DNA of 64,000 nt from Pontibacter ruber (GTDB lineage: Bacteria > Bacteroidota > Bacteroidia > Cytophagales > Hymenobacteraceae): assembly GCF_023630205.1 (NCBI RefSeq), contig NZ_JALPRR010000003.1, positions 186,001 through 250,000 of the forward strand, read 5' to 3'. Position 1 is the first letter of the stretch, and each line of letters starts with the position of its first letter. Positions 43,147-52,200 of the stretch are shown here, in pieces. The notes below the pieces were generated by a model. That model ran no database searches, was not told the DNA's origin, and saw only the letters and a list, made by a program, of their open reading frames with translations. A program made the position numbers and the translations under genes.

Positions 43147-44114
43147 ATCCTGATAAGCTTAATGGTGATGAGCACATCCAGCACGATCAGAAACAGCGCC
43201 AACGCCAGCGGGTAAATATACTTGTTAGCGGTTACGTCTATGGTTTTGCTTTCGCGCAGTTCTCCTTCGATGTTATTGATGGCGCTGATCAGGCGGCTGA
43301 CTTCGCTTACCCGGTCGTTTACTTCAAAGTATTGCCCATCGGTTTGCTCCGCCAGCTGCACCAGTTTTTCCGGGTTTAAGCGGGTGACAACTGTTTTGCC
43401 CTGCCCATCTTTTTTGAAGCCCTGCGCTGTAGGAATGTTGCTGCCGTCTGTTGTGCCAATGCCGAGCGTAAAAACACGGATATTCTGTTCACGCAGTTGA
43501 TCCGTGAGCTTGGTCATGTCTACCCCGAAATCCTCGCCATCACTTATAAGTACAAGCACGCGTGCTTTCTGCTCCTCAGCATTCCGATTGGCCGGCTGCC
43601 CGAATTTCTCTGATACCAGCTGCAGCAAAGGGCTATAGTTGGTGCCGGTGTTGGGTACAAGCCCTGTGCGGAGTGTTTGGGTGTAAAGGTGCAGGGCATT
43701 CTGATCGTAGGTGAGGGGGCTCTGAATAAAAGCTTCTGAAGAGAAAACGATCAGGCCGATCCGGTCGGAGTTGAAGCGGCTGATCAGGCGCTGTATCTCT
43801 TGTTTGGCTTTTTCCAGTCGGGAAGGCTGTACATCGGTGGCCTCCATCGACCCGGAAAGATCCACAGCGATGTAAAGGTCTTTACCAATTGTTTTGATCT
43901 CCTTTTTCATTGCCCCAAAAGAAGGGCCCAGCATAGCAACAAGCAGCAGGCCTACGTACAGATGGCGCAACACGAACTTGAACCAGACGGCATGCGGCCG
44001 CTGTCCGAAAAAATTGGCTACCCGGCGCACCCGCAGCAAATACCCGATGTACAACCCCAAAAAGAGGGTGCCGAACAGTATTTCGAGTAAAGTAATTGTC
44101 TGGTACCAGGTCAT
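43143..44114 (-). CDS. batB: VWA-domain protein (BatA/BatB-like)
   Basis: 323 residues. Two N-terminal transmembrane segments (LFGTLFLGLYIGYLLRV, HLYVGLLLVAMLG), a periplasmic von Willebrand A domain, and a C-terminal helix (LALALFLIVLDVLITIKLI). The metal-ion-dependent adhesion site DLSGSMEATDVQPSRLEKAK has D-x-S-x-S; TGTNYSPLLQLVS and VLISDGEDFGVDM supply the T and D. BatB works with BatA, MoxR AAA+ ATPases and BatC in Bacteroidetes aerotolerance. Only batB and batC are present here; moxR, batA, batD and batE are not in the flanks. The 340-bp gap upstream holds no gene. Confidence 0.85.
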   Translation of the reverse strand: MTWYQTITLLEILFGTLFLGLYIGYLLRVRRVANFFGQRPHAVWFKFVLRHLYVGLLLVAMLGPSFGAMKKEIKTIGKDLYIAVDLSGSMEATDVQPSRLEKAKQEIQRLISRFNSDRIGLIVFSSEAFIQSPLTYDQNALHLYTQTLRTGLVPNTGTNYSPLLQLVSEKFGQPANRNAEEQKARVLVLISDGEDFGVDMTKLTDQLREQNIRVFTLGIGTTDGSNIPTAQGFKKDGQGKTVVTRLNPEKLVQLAEQTDGQYFEVNDRVSEVSRLISAINNIEGELRESKTIDVTANKYIYPLALALFLIVLDVLITIKLIRI

Positions 44115-44402
44115 GTGCTTTAGTAACAGGGGCCATTTTATACGTTAGTTACCCTGCCATCGACAAATATACTAAAGGCTGCCATAACTCGGCAGCAAAA
44201 GTACCTGTATTGCTTTCAGTGAGGTTTATAGTGGGTAAAGAGGCAGTAAAAAGAAGGGTGGCAGATTTTTTTTCTATTTGCTTAATTTTTTTTCGGGAGG
44301 TTGCTCAATAGCAATTCGTATATTATCAAATACTTATGTTTAAGTGGAAGTATAAAAAGAGATTTGAGGGTAGTTTGAGGGCATAAAATTTATTGCAAGG
44401 TG

Positions 44403-44433
44403 TTGCTTGGTCTGAGGGAATGTTGTATGTTTG
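44403..44433 (+). promoter_or_regulatory. promoter of tRNA-Ser
   Basis: TATGTTTG (44426-44433) is a perfect TAnnTTTG -7 element, with TTG (44403-44405) 20 bp upstream. The tRNA starts 25 bp further. Confidence 0.6.
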
Positions 44434-44458
44434 CAATCTCTTCAGCAGGGAGAGACCC

Positions 44459-44545
44459 GGAGAGGTGGGTGAGTGGCTTAAACCAGCAGTTTGCTAAACT
44501 GCCGTACTGGAAACGGTACCGGGGGTTCGAATCCCCCCTTCTCCG
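44459..44545 (+). tRNA. tRNA-Ser(GCT)
   Basis: Cloverleaf readable by eye: acceptor GGAGAGG/CTTCTCC, anticodon loop TTGCTAA with anticodon GCT, a long variable arm (GTACTGGAAACGGTAC), and the T loop GGTTCGAATCC. 87 nt with the long variable arm is diagnostic of tRNA-Ser. CCA is not encoded. First of a three-tRNA group ahead of the island. Confidence 0.95.
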
Positions 44546-44571
44546 CAAGCGAAAAAATATTTTAAATAAGT

Positions 44572-44602
44572 TTTGACAGTTTAAAATCTTCGCTTACTTT
44601 TG
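44572..44602 (+). promoter_or_regulatory. promoter of tRNA-Pro
   Basis: TTTG (44572-44575), 19 bp, then TACTTTTG (44595-44602): an exact match to the Bacteroidetes TTTG-N19-TAnnTTTG consensus, about 59 bp before the tRNA. Confidence 0.7.
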
Positions 44603-44660
44603 CACCGCGTTCAACAATAACAGCGACACAGTCGCTTCCGGAGTTGAAGGTAAATCAGTT

Positions 44661-44734
44661 CGGGGTGTAGCGTAGCCCGGTATCGCGCCACATTTGGGAT
44701 GTGGAGGTCGTAGGTTCGAATCCTGCCACCCCGA
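44661..44734 (+). tRNA. tRNA-Pro(TGG)
   Basis: Acceptor CGGGGTG/CACCCCG, anticodon stem CCACA/TGTGG with loop TTTGGGA (anticodon TGG), T arm with GGTTCGAATCC, discriminator A at 44734. 74 nt, no encoded CCA. Confidence 0.95.
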
Positions 44735-44736
44735 CT

Positions 44737-44769
44737 AAAAAAATTTCGGAAGCAATTCCGAAATTTTTT
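44737..44769 (+). terminator. terminator after tRNA-Pro
   Basis: AAAAAAATTTCGGAA and TTCCGAAATTTTTT form a 14-15 bp A/T-rich stem with a small loop, directly after tRNA-Pro. Confidence 0.8.
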
Positions 44770-44806
44770 GTTTAAGGGTAGAGCATCTGCTCTCCTGACA
44801 AACGCT

Positions 44807-44880
44807 GGTCTCGTAGCTCAGCTGGATAGAGCAACTGCCTTCTAAGCAGTAGGTCTTTGGTTCGAATCCAAACGGGATCA
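44807..44880 (+). tRNA. tRNA-Arg(TCT), island attachment site
   Basis: Acceptor GGTCTCG/CGGGATC (with G-U pairs), anticodon loop CTTCTAA with anticodon TCT in stem ACTGC/GCAGT, T arm TTTGGTTCGAATCCAAA, discriminator A at 44880. The last 15 nt plus the next base are repeated at 60175-60190, so integration occurred in its 3' end and left the gene intact. Confidence 0.95.
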
Positions 44881-44881
44881 C
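44866..44881 (+). other. attL, left attachment repeat of the island
   Basis: ATCCAAACGGGATCAC overlaps the 3' end of tRNA-Arg; its exact copy at 60175-60190 marks the other end. Target choice in a tRNA 3' end is characteristic of tyrosine-recombinase elements. Confidence 0.9.
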
Positions 44882-44895
44882 GATTTAAACAATGG

Positions 44896-44929
44896 AAACC
44901 CTCTTTACAGTATTGTGGAGAGGGTTTTT
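44896..44929 (+). terminator. terminator at the left end of the island
   Basis: AAACCCTCT (44896-44904) and AGAGGGTTT (44919-44927) enclose a 14-nt loop and are followed by T-rich sequence. It lies inside the island 16 nt past attL and would end the tRNA-Arg transcript, replacing the native hairpin now beyond attR. Confidence 0.75.
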
Positions 44930-44936
44930 GCTTTTA

Positions 44937-44956
44937 TGTACAACATTTGTTGTACA
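44937..44956. repeat. inverted repeat TGTACAACA near attL
   Basis: TGTACAACATTTGTTGTACA: 9-bp arms around TT. A half-site TGTTGTACTT recurs at about 44980-44989. 55 bp inside attL, this could be an integrase arm site, an excisionase site or the operator of the following gene. Confidence 0.7.
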
Positions 44957-45059
44957 TGGATTCTCTAAATACTTACTTCTGTTGTACTTGCACCTTTAGA
45001 AAGTAGAAGGTACAAAAAGTTAATCAAATACGAAAAGGAATAGCTCGTCTCTATAATTT

Positions 45060-45629
45060 ATGGTAAATTTTATAGCTCAACGAATGTCTGGAGGATATAC
45101 ATATACACTAACGACCTACGCTACTAAGTACTTAGCTGAGGCTGAAAGTTTGTATGGACCTAGAATGACTAACTATATATATGCCGGAATAGAACTAGTT
45201 GCAGAGGGAGGCCCAAGAACATGGTATCCTCAAAATAAGTATGTTGTAATTCAACTTACGCATTCTACTGCCTCCAATTTGAGACAAGGGATTTTTCAAT
45301 TATCACACGAAGTAATTCACCTACTGTCTCCCAATGGTATGTCGACTACAAACAATCTAGAAGAAGGTTTAGCAACTTTGTTTTCGAAAAAGGTTACAGA
45401 CAGAGATACCGGTGATGAAGACTATGCGGAAATATCCATTGCCCCAACTAAATATTATTACCCTTATACTTTGGTGAGCCAACTTCTTGATATTAATCCG
45501 GATGCAGTGATTGAGTTACGTAAAGTGCAGCCTATGATCTCAAGTATTACAAAAGGCGATTTCCTTAAAGCTAATTTGGAAATCCCTGAGGAGTTGATAG
45601 AAGAGTTGGTAAAACCGATGGAATATTAA
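45060..45629 (+). CDS. putative HExxH metalloprotease-like protein
   Basis: 189 residues, island-encoded, no signal peptide. FQLSHEVIHLLSPNGMSTTN (about residues 79-98) has HEVIH, an HExxH zinc-binding motif, followed 13 residues later by NLEEGLATLF, whose Glu could be the third ligand as in gluzincins. The rest is unassigned, with hydrophobic strands (NKYVVIQLTHSTASNLRQG) and a Tyr-rich segment (ISIAPTKYYYPYTLVSQLLD). Function unknown: a toxin, an effector or a regulator-cleaving protease are possible. It is the only plus-strand gene before the Rep-like gene and has the TGTACAACA inverted repeat in its upstream region. Confidence 0.65.
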   Translation: MVNFIAQRMSGGYTYTLTTYATKYLAEAESLYGPRMTNYIYAGIELVAEGGPRTWYPQNKYVVIQLTHSTASNLRQGIFQLSHEVIHLLSPNGMSTTNNLEEGLATLFSKKVTDRDTGDEDYAEISIAPTKYYYPYTLVSQLLDINPDAVIELRKVQPMISSITKGDFLKANLEIPEELIEELVKPMEY

Positions 45630-45638
45630 ATGTTCATT

Positions 45639-46250
45639 CTATAATTGCTTCTTTACCCTCTGCACTGTGCTTACTCCTACGCCAGCCAGTTTTGCTGTTT
45701 CCCTAATAGACTGACCAGCTTTGAGGTACTTCATTACCTTAGGGTGTTGCTTGCAAATATCCTTTTTGCTACCGGCTGGTCTTCCCAATACCTTACCTTT
45801 GCGTTTCGCTTCTGTAAGTCCTGATTTCACCCTTTCAATAAGGGTAGCACGTTCCATTCTGCCAATATCGAGTAGTATGGTTGTGAGGAATAACCCCATT
45901 GAGTTTACCGAACCATCAGCATTCAACGTTTCAATCTGGTAGTTCTTAACCACTACTGATACTTTGTGATCATGCAAGGTTTCCAAGGTTGCCAATGCTT
46001 CAGGTGTGTTACGTCCTAACCGGCTAACCTCATGTATCAGCACCTTGTTTATCTTTTTGCTTTGGGCTAACAGCAGCAAGCGTTGTATGCCTTTACGTTC
46101 CGCATTCTTTTTTGCACCTGACACTGTTTCGCTAATAACCTCTACAATAGTATAGCCTCTTGCACCGGCATACTCTGTCAGTTCTGTTATCTGCCTGTCT
46201 GTACTTTGTTCTGCTGTTGAAACCCTAACTAGTAAAGCTGCTTTGTCCAT
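45639..46250 (-). CDS. serine recombinase (resolvase/invertase family)
   Basis: 203 residues. ALLVRVSTAEQSTDRQITEL gives the catalytic Ser (about residue 10) with the Arg before it; VLIHEVSRLGRNTPEALATL carries the invariant R-L-x-R active-site region. The C-terminal Hin-like helix-turn-helix is GQSIRETAKLAGVGVSTVQR. Resolvases and invertases of this size act at short crossover sites; a recombination site may lie in the adjacent gap 46251-46448. Convergent with the metalloprotease-like gene, 9 bp between stops. It may resolve dimers of the circular form of the island. Confidence 0.93.
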   Translation of the reverse strand: MDKAALLVRVSTAEQSTDRQITELTEYAGARGYTIVEVISETVSGAKKNAERKGIQRLLLLAQSKKINKVLIHEVSRLGRNTPEALATLETLHDHKVSVVVKNYQIETLNADGSVNSMGLFLTTILLDIGRMERATLIERVKSGLTEAKRKGKVLGRPAGSKKDICKQHPKVMKYLKAGQSIRETAKLAGVGVSTVQRVKKQL

Positions 46251-46448
46251 TGTCTGATGTTCTAATGTTAGTATAAAGATAGGTTAATATATTCAAATAA
46301 ATTAATGTTTAAGTGAATACAATTTTAGCTCCTAAAAGTGTGCGATAACGTGTGGTATATGCTGGTTTTTCTGCAGACCTTTTTCTGAACACACCTTATA
46401 CTAAACAATAGTTATTTGGTGTATCAAGAAATCATGTTAATGTTTCGT

Positions 46449-46697
46449 TTAACGCATTAACTCCTCCAGATCAAGATCATCCAAGTATGGTTCTAACAGC
46501 TTCCGGTCAACGAAGCCATGGACCAACACTATCTGATTATCCTCCGGTGAGTACCATACTTCGGCTAAAAAGCTTGGCATATGATAGAGCGCTACGCTGC
46601 AGCCCATGTACGAACGAATAGCAAGAAACCGTCCATGCTCCCATACAAGTTCGGCTCTTTGGCTGCTTGCGTAGCAATTAAATTTGTAGTAGTCCAT
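46449..46697 (-). CDS. hypothetical small protein
   Basis: 82 residues. DYYKFNCYASSQRAELVWEH opens a compact mixed protein with strand-rich centre (SVALYHMPSFLAEVWYSPED) and acidic C-terminal helix (LEPYLDDLDLEELMR). Small proteins of this look are frequent in Bacteroidetes genomes and mobile elements. No family recognised; cytoplasmic. ATG start, island composition. Confidence 0.55.
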   Translation of the reverse strand: MDYYKFNCYASSQRAELVWEHGRFLAIRSYMGCSVALYHMPSFLAEVWYSPEDNQIVLVHGFVDRKLLEPYLDDLDLEELMR

Positions 46698-46802
46698 TTG
46701 ATCAGTCTATACCAGGTGATTGGCCCTTATACCTTAAATAAAGTTATCTTTCAATAGTAATCAGCCATACGTTTCAAAATTGATAAAAGCATATTTGTGG
46801 AA

Positions 46803-46967
46803 ATGGATGGCCAACCAATGCTGCGAGTGCAGCTATCGTCATCCTCCTTTACCCGGATTCTTATACGGAGAAGGAACATTACTTCGGGCGGTGAAGAACT
46901 ACTAATAGAGGATCTCCAACGACCCACCCCTAGTACCATGTTTAGTTGCAAACTAGAATTACCGTAG
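46803..46967 (+). CDS. possible small ORF overlapping the Rep-like gene
   Basis: 54 codons, ATG at 46803, stop TAG at 46965-46967. Encodes DGQPMLRVQLSSSSFTRILI followed by a basic RRR and an acidic region (SGGEELLIEDLQ). Ends 22 nt inside the Rep-like frame, which begins with TTG at 46946 directly after an in-frame TAG. The arrangement suggests translational coupling, or that the N-terminus of the Rep-like protein is mis-set. No family recognised; reality uncertain. Confidence 0.35.
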   Translation: MDGQPMLRVQLSSSSFTRILIRRRNITSGGEELLIEDLQRPTPSTMFSCKLELP

Positions 46968-48445
46968 CCCCGGCCCTTACTTATAAGGACGAAATCTACA
47001 ACGAATCAATTAACAGAACTTCGGTCATCGTGCTTGACCGGTTACAGGTGAACTTAGTACCGTGTAACAAAAACATAACTTATAGCAAAGACTACCTAGC
47101 AAGAACTTATTCAACGAGAATTGAGGGGAAGTATAAAATCACAGACTCCATCATTCTGGCCTTAAACCGAAATGGCTTACCTGGTTTTAGTTACTCCCTG
47201 AAAGTTTACTGCAACGACGTACTGGTGGGAGAAATGGGTATAACACCCTATGGCCGAGGTATTGATACTAGACTAATTAACTTCCGATTGGATAATCGTT
47301 TGCTCTACACAGAGAATTGGTTGCAGTACTACGATAACGTAAAGCAAGCACTTGACTTAGAGTTCAGGAGCTTCAACTATGTTGAGATTGCCTATGACAG
47401 CCATGGTAAATATCCTTTGATTAAGCACCTGATAGATAACTCTACAGACAAAGATATAGGAGCAGAAAACCATAAGTATAAAAAAGTAACGAGAACGACA
47501 GCTGTTCCTACTGAGAGAGGGTATAGAGTAGGGAGTAGCACATCTAGTAAACTTCTTTTGGTTTACATTAAGTTAAGACCAGGTAAGGAAACTGATAAGC
47601 CTCATATTGATGACTTATACAAAGTGATCGGTATGAATACTAAGCAACAGATCGACCGGGTAGAGGCAAGATTAAGAAACAAATTCCTTCACCGGTATCA
47701 GCTCACTGAAGAAGATTTTACCAATCCTGTTGTGCTTGAACAACTCTTCGCTGACGCTGTTGGGAATGATCTGAGTTATTATGTAATCTCCTCTATGTAT
47801 CATGATCACCATGGTAACAAGAAATACAGTGAACGCATAGATCTTATTGATTTGACCAAACTAACAGGTACTTCGATAACGAAAAGGATACCCATTCCTG
47901 TAAAGGAGGAAGTCAAGATCAGAAGAAGTTTTACCATTACGTTTAAAAAGCTGCTAACTAATTATCTGAGAGAGGGAAGAATGGAAGATTTGGTGTACTT
48001 AAGGCACTACATAAGCCAGGAGTGCAACGCCATTGTCCCCATAGCCGGTCATCATATCAGCGATGATCACGATATGAATCAGGCGCTGAACAGGGAGAAA
48101 TATAAGGCTTTAGTGAATATCTGTATCGATGACTACGATGGCATAATAAATGGCGAGGTGCTAGAGAGGATGGAGACGGTAGTAGGCAAGCTCTTTGAGA
48201 CAAAAGAGGATAACACCGTCGTTGCTCAGGTAACTAGGAAACCTATTCATGTATACCCTCCAATCAAAGACACTTGGAGAGTACAGAGAGAAAAAGTAAA
48301 AAGTAAGGTCAAAACGAAGACGATCAGAGTGCGAGTGGATGAGATCATGTACACCCAGTTCAAGGAGATATGCGAGAAAAAGGAGAGTAGTTATAGCAGC
48401 GTTATCAGGAACCTGATAGATAAATTATTGATGTCAGAAGTATAA
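46946..48445 (+). CDS. Rep_trans-like replication protein with C-terminal ribbon-helix-helix
   Basis: 499 residues. The core resembles rolling-circle/replication-initiation (Rep_trans-like) proteins of mobile elements: FRSFNYVEIAYDSHGKYPLI (about residues 135-155) is like the first strand with acidic catalytic neighbourhood, and QQIDRVEARLRNKFLHRYQL (about 230-250) the second conserved block. The last 50 residues (TKTIRVRVDEIMYTQFKEIC through SYSSVIRNLIDKLL) read as a ribbon-helix-helix, suggesting autoregulation or origin binding. The apparent start is TTG immediately after a TAG, so the N-terminus is uncertain. The family call is from pattern only; a relaxase is the alternative. It could drive excised-form replication. 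Confidence 0.5.
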   Translation: MQTRITVAPALTYKDEIYNESINRTSVIVLDRLQVNLVPCNKNITYSKDYLARTYSTRIEGKYKITDSIILALNRNGLPGFSYSLKVYCNDVLVGEMGITPYGRGIDTRLINFRLDNRLLYTENWLQYYDNVKQALDLEFRSFNYVEIAYDSHGKYPLIKHLIDNSTDKDIGAENHKYKKVTRTTAVPTERGYRVGSSTSSKLLLVYIKLRPGKETDKPHIDDLYKVIGMNTKQQIDRVEARLRNKFLHRYQLTEEDFTNPVVLEQLFADAVGNDLSYYVISSMYHDHHGNKKYSERIDLIDLTKLTGTSITKRIPIPVKEEVKIRRSFTITFKKLLTNYLREGRMEDLVYLRHYISQECNAIVPIAGHHISDDHDMNQALNREKYKALVNICIDDYDGIINGEVLERMETVVGKLFETKEDNTVVAQVTRKPIHVYPPIKDTWRVQREKVKSKVKTKTIRVRVDEIMYTQFKEICEKKESSYSSVIRNLIDKLLMSEV

Positions 48446-48507
48446 GCTTAAGACCTGCGGGTGTTTCCTTATCAACGTTATCGCGTGATAGGTACACCAG
48501 CAGGTAG

Positions 48508-48780
48508 CTACTTCTTACCATGCGCCTCAATGATGTCTCTAGCTACCTTCGCTACTTCCTCTTTACTGCCGGCAATAATCTCCTGGCCATTAACGAGAGT
48601 AGCAGCGTTATTCATATACGAAAGGTAGTAAGGTTTGATCCCACGGAAGATAGTGCCGGAGAAGTCTCCGTAGCGCTCTATTACCAGGTTATACTTCTTA
48701 TTCGTCCACAACCAAGACTGCACTTTTACAAAGCCAAGTTCGATAAATGGATCGATAGTGAGGGCTTGTGTGTCTAGCAT
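48508..48780 (-). CDS. hypothetical protein
   Basis: 90 residues: LDTQALTIDPFIELGFVKVQ opens; a strand-rich centre follows (WTNKKYNLVIERYGDFSGTI, YYLSYMNNAATLVNGQEI), ending in helix GSKEEVAKVARDIIEAHGKK. ATG start, soluble. No family recognised. It is convergent with the Rep-like gene and starts at the edge of the long gap preceding the defence operon, so it may be divergently expressed with it. Confidence 0.55.
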   Translation of the reverse strand: MLDTQALTIDPFIELGFVKVQSWLWTNKKYNLVIERYGDFSGTIFRGIKPYYLSYMNNAATLVNGQEIIAGSKEEVAKVARDIIEAHGKK

Positions 48781-49223
48781 TCGATGAACTCTTTCTTAAT
48801 TGATTTGTTGGCTGTTCGAATCATTGTAACGAAGCCGATTAGACATAATTGTACTTGACACAGGAGCTCCAGATAAGAGTTTTCATAGCGTACCTTAATG
48901 AGCTTTAATCGCACTAATACCAACAATAATAGTACTTTATGTGCCTTTTTGTACCATTTTTGATGAAGTTTTTGACCTTACACCCACCCGGTATCCCTAT
49001 AACCACCACCACTCCCCCCTTTCACAATGTCTTAGGTGGCCGCAGACGTGATGCAGGACCAGTTTTTGAGTTTTAATTTCAGAAAATGAATAGAATACCC
49101 ACCCCCAGATTTTCACGTGGCAGGGCCAAAATTTTGTTAGCAAAAATTAGCTAATAATAATCATATATTATAATATTTTATATTTTTTATGTACTTTCAA
49201 GACTAGAGTTATAACATCACATC
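48781..49223. other. 443-bp gap ahead of the defence operon
   Basis: No gene. The left half is C-rich (CCACCACCACTCCCCCC near 49000); the right half ends in a very A/T-rich stretch (49150-49200) just before the SNF2 helicase start. ATTAGCTAAT (49146-49155) is a 10-bp palindrome. This should hold the operon promoter and might contain an origin or transfer site for the Rep-like protein; neither can be proved by eye. Confidence 0.5.
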
Positions 49224-52200
49224 ATGGAAAGTACATCTACCGAGCATAAACAGCATAACCGTATCGGTCTTACTTTGAAGGAGAGCATAACGAAAGGATC
49301 TAAACTCTCTGTCATCTCTTCCTACTTCACCATTTATGCCTTTCAGCAGCTACAGAAGGAACTGGAAACAGTAGAAGAGATACGGTTTTTGTTTGACAAC
49401 CCAATTTTCGCTTCAGGGCCGGTTAATCCTCACACTATTTCTCCGGTGCAGCTTTTAGGAGACTATTCGGAGAACGTATTCAAAACTAAACTCAATCTCC
49501 AGAGAGTAGCTAAGGAGTGTGCTGAGTGGATAAGCACGAAGGCAAAAATAAGAAGTGCGAAACACACCAACTACATTGGTACAAAGCTCCTCCATGTACA
49601 CAACGTAATACCCGGACCCGTCGCTATCAATACTTCCAGAGCTGACTTTACCGCCACAGGCCTCGGCTTTGCTCCAAGTAATACGCGATTCTTCTACAAC
49701 GTAGTTACCAGGGAGAGTGAAACTATGGACATGCTACAGTTCTTCAACGAGCAGTGGGGGAATCCAGCTTTCGTGGATGATATCAAACAGGATGTATTGA
49801 AGCAACTGGAGTACGCATATAAAGACCAAACACCACAGTTCCTGTACTACTTTACGCTCTACAATCTCTTCAAAGATTATCTGGAGGAGCTGGACGAAGA
49901 GAGAATTGTAAAGTCGAAGACCGGCTTCAAGGAAACGTTGGTTTGGAACAAGCTCTACAAGTTTCAAAAAGATGGTGTTCTAGGTGCTATTGATAAGATT
50001 GAACGTTACAACGGCTGTATCATTGCTGATTCAGTCGGCTTAGGGAAAACGTTCGAAGCACTGGCAGTTATCAAGTACTACGAATTACGAAATGACCGGG
50101 TACTAGTGCTTTGCCCAAAGAAGCTGCGGGAGAACTGGACAGTTTATACGCTAAACGACAGACGCAACCCACTGGTAGAAGATCGTTTTAACTACGATGT
50201 GCTGAATCACACCGACCTCTCCAGAGAAGAAGGTTTATCCGGTGAGATCAATCTGAAAACCATCAACTGGGGTAATTATGACTTGGTAGTTATCGACGAG
50301 TCCCACAATTTTCGGAACAACAATGCACACCGGGATCACCAGACCAGGTATACTCGGTTGATGAACCAAATCATAAAGGCTGGTGTGAGAACGAAGGTGC
50401 TCATGTTGTCGGCTACACCAGTAAACAACCGTATGAATGACTTGAAGAACCAGGTTGCATTCATCACGGAAGGCGATGATACTGCTTTTGAAGCGAACGG
50501 CATCGATAGTATCCATGAGGTGATGAGACGCGCTCAAGCCCAGTTTAATAAGTGGCTCAGTGATGAAGAGATGGATAAGACGGTAGAAAGCCTACTGGAG
50601 ACGTTAGATTCACGTTACTTTAAGCTTTTAGATCTGGTTACCATTGCACGTTCTCGTAAGCACATCGAGAAGTACTACAACATCAGTGATATTGGCGAGT
50701 TTCCCAAACGTAACAAACCAGACAACATCAAATCAGATATTGATCGGCTAAATCAGTATCCATCGTTGCACCACGTGAACATGGAGATCAGACGGCTGAA
50801 CCTCAGTGCTTATGCACCACTGAAGTACATAAGACCGGATAAAGAAGAAGAGTACAGCGCCAGGTATGACATGGTGGTTGCATCCGGAAGGCATTTCAGG
50901 CAGAAGGACCGGGAAGAGAGCTTGATCCATCTGATGCGTGTGAACATGCTCAAGCGTATGGAAAGCTCCATCAACTCATTTGGCATTACACTACAACACT
51001 TACTTAAGAAGATAGATCAGTTGCTTGAGAAAATACAGAATAAGTCAGAGTACTACGACGAAACCTTATCTATTGAATCTGTAGACTTCGAAGACCCGCT
51101 ACTGGAGGACTTCCTTATTGGCAGCAAGACCCGGGTGCTCCTGCAGGATATCGATGACGTACGCTGGAAGGATGATCTGCTGGAGGATCGGAATAGACTC
51201 CAGCAATTGCTCGATGCAACCCTCCAGGTTGATTCGGAACGAGACAAGAAGCTCCTGGATTTAAAGAATCTGATCAGAAAGAAGGTTGAGCACCCAATCA
51301 ATCCTGGTAACAAGAAAATTATCATTTTCACGGCCTTTGCCGATACAGCCAACTACCTATACGACAAGATAGCGGCTTGGGCAAAAACAGAGCTAGGTGT
51401 GTCTAGTGCCCTTGTTACCGGTGCCGGTCAAAACAGAACAAATCATCAGGGAGTACGAAGCGACCTTAATGAGATACTGACAAATTTTTCGCCGGTATCC
51501 AAGGAGCGCAACCACCAATACCCATATGCTAAAGGTGAAATTGACATACTCATAGCTACTGACTGTATATCTGAGGGACAAAATCTACAAGACTGCGATT
51601 ACCTTGTAAATTTTGATATTCATTGGAATCCAGTGCGAATCATCCAGCGTTTTGGCCGGATTGACCGACTTGGTTCTAAGAACAACGTCATACAGTTGGT
51701 AAACTTCTGGCCTAACATGGATTTGGATGAATACATCAATTTGGAAGCGCGTGTAAGCGGCAAAATGGTGTTACTAGACATTTCAGCAACTGGTGAAGAG
51801 AACGTAATTGAGCAGACAGAGAAGGATCAGATGAATGATCTGGACTACCGTCGTAAGCAGCTGGAGCAGCTTCAGGATAGTGTGGTGGATCTGGAAGAGA
51901 TGCATGGCGGTATATCTATCACAGACCTGACACTGAACGACTTTAAAATGGAGTTGATGGAGTACCTCAAGACACACAAAGGGGATCTGGAACGTACTCC
52001 TACAGGTGTTCATGCCGTTGTTGCTTTCGCTGAGCCGGACATACAACCTGGCGTTATCTTCTGTCTAAAACACCTGAAGGAAGCAGCCATTTCAAAGCAT
52101 ACTCAAAATGCACTGGCACCTTACTACATAGCATACGTGAGCGATACTGGTGCAATCGTAAATGGCTTTACCCAAAGTAAAAAGATATTGGATATCTATC

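Noticed and set aside
44776..44800. tRNA-like fragment GTAGAGCATCTGCTCTCC before tRNA-Arg
   Set aside because: Recalls a D-arm plus anticodon-stem piece, but too short and cannot fold into a cloverleaf; could be chance.
46751..46951. 66-codon minus-strand frame opposite the Rep-like gene start
   Set aside because: Ser/Arg-rich low-quality translation opposite the small plus-strand ORF; no start support.
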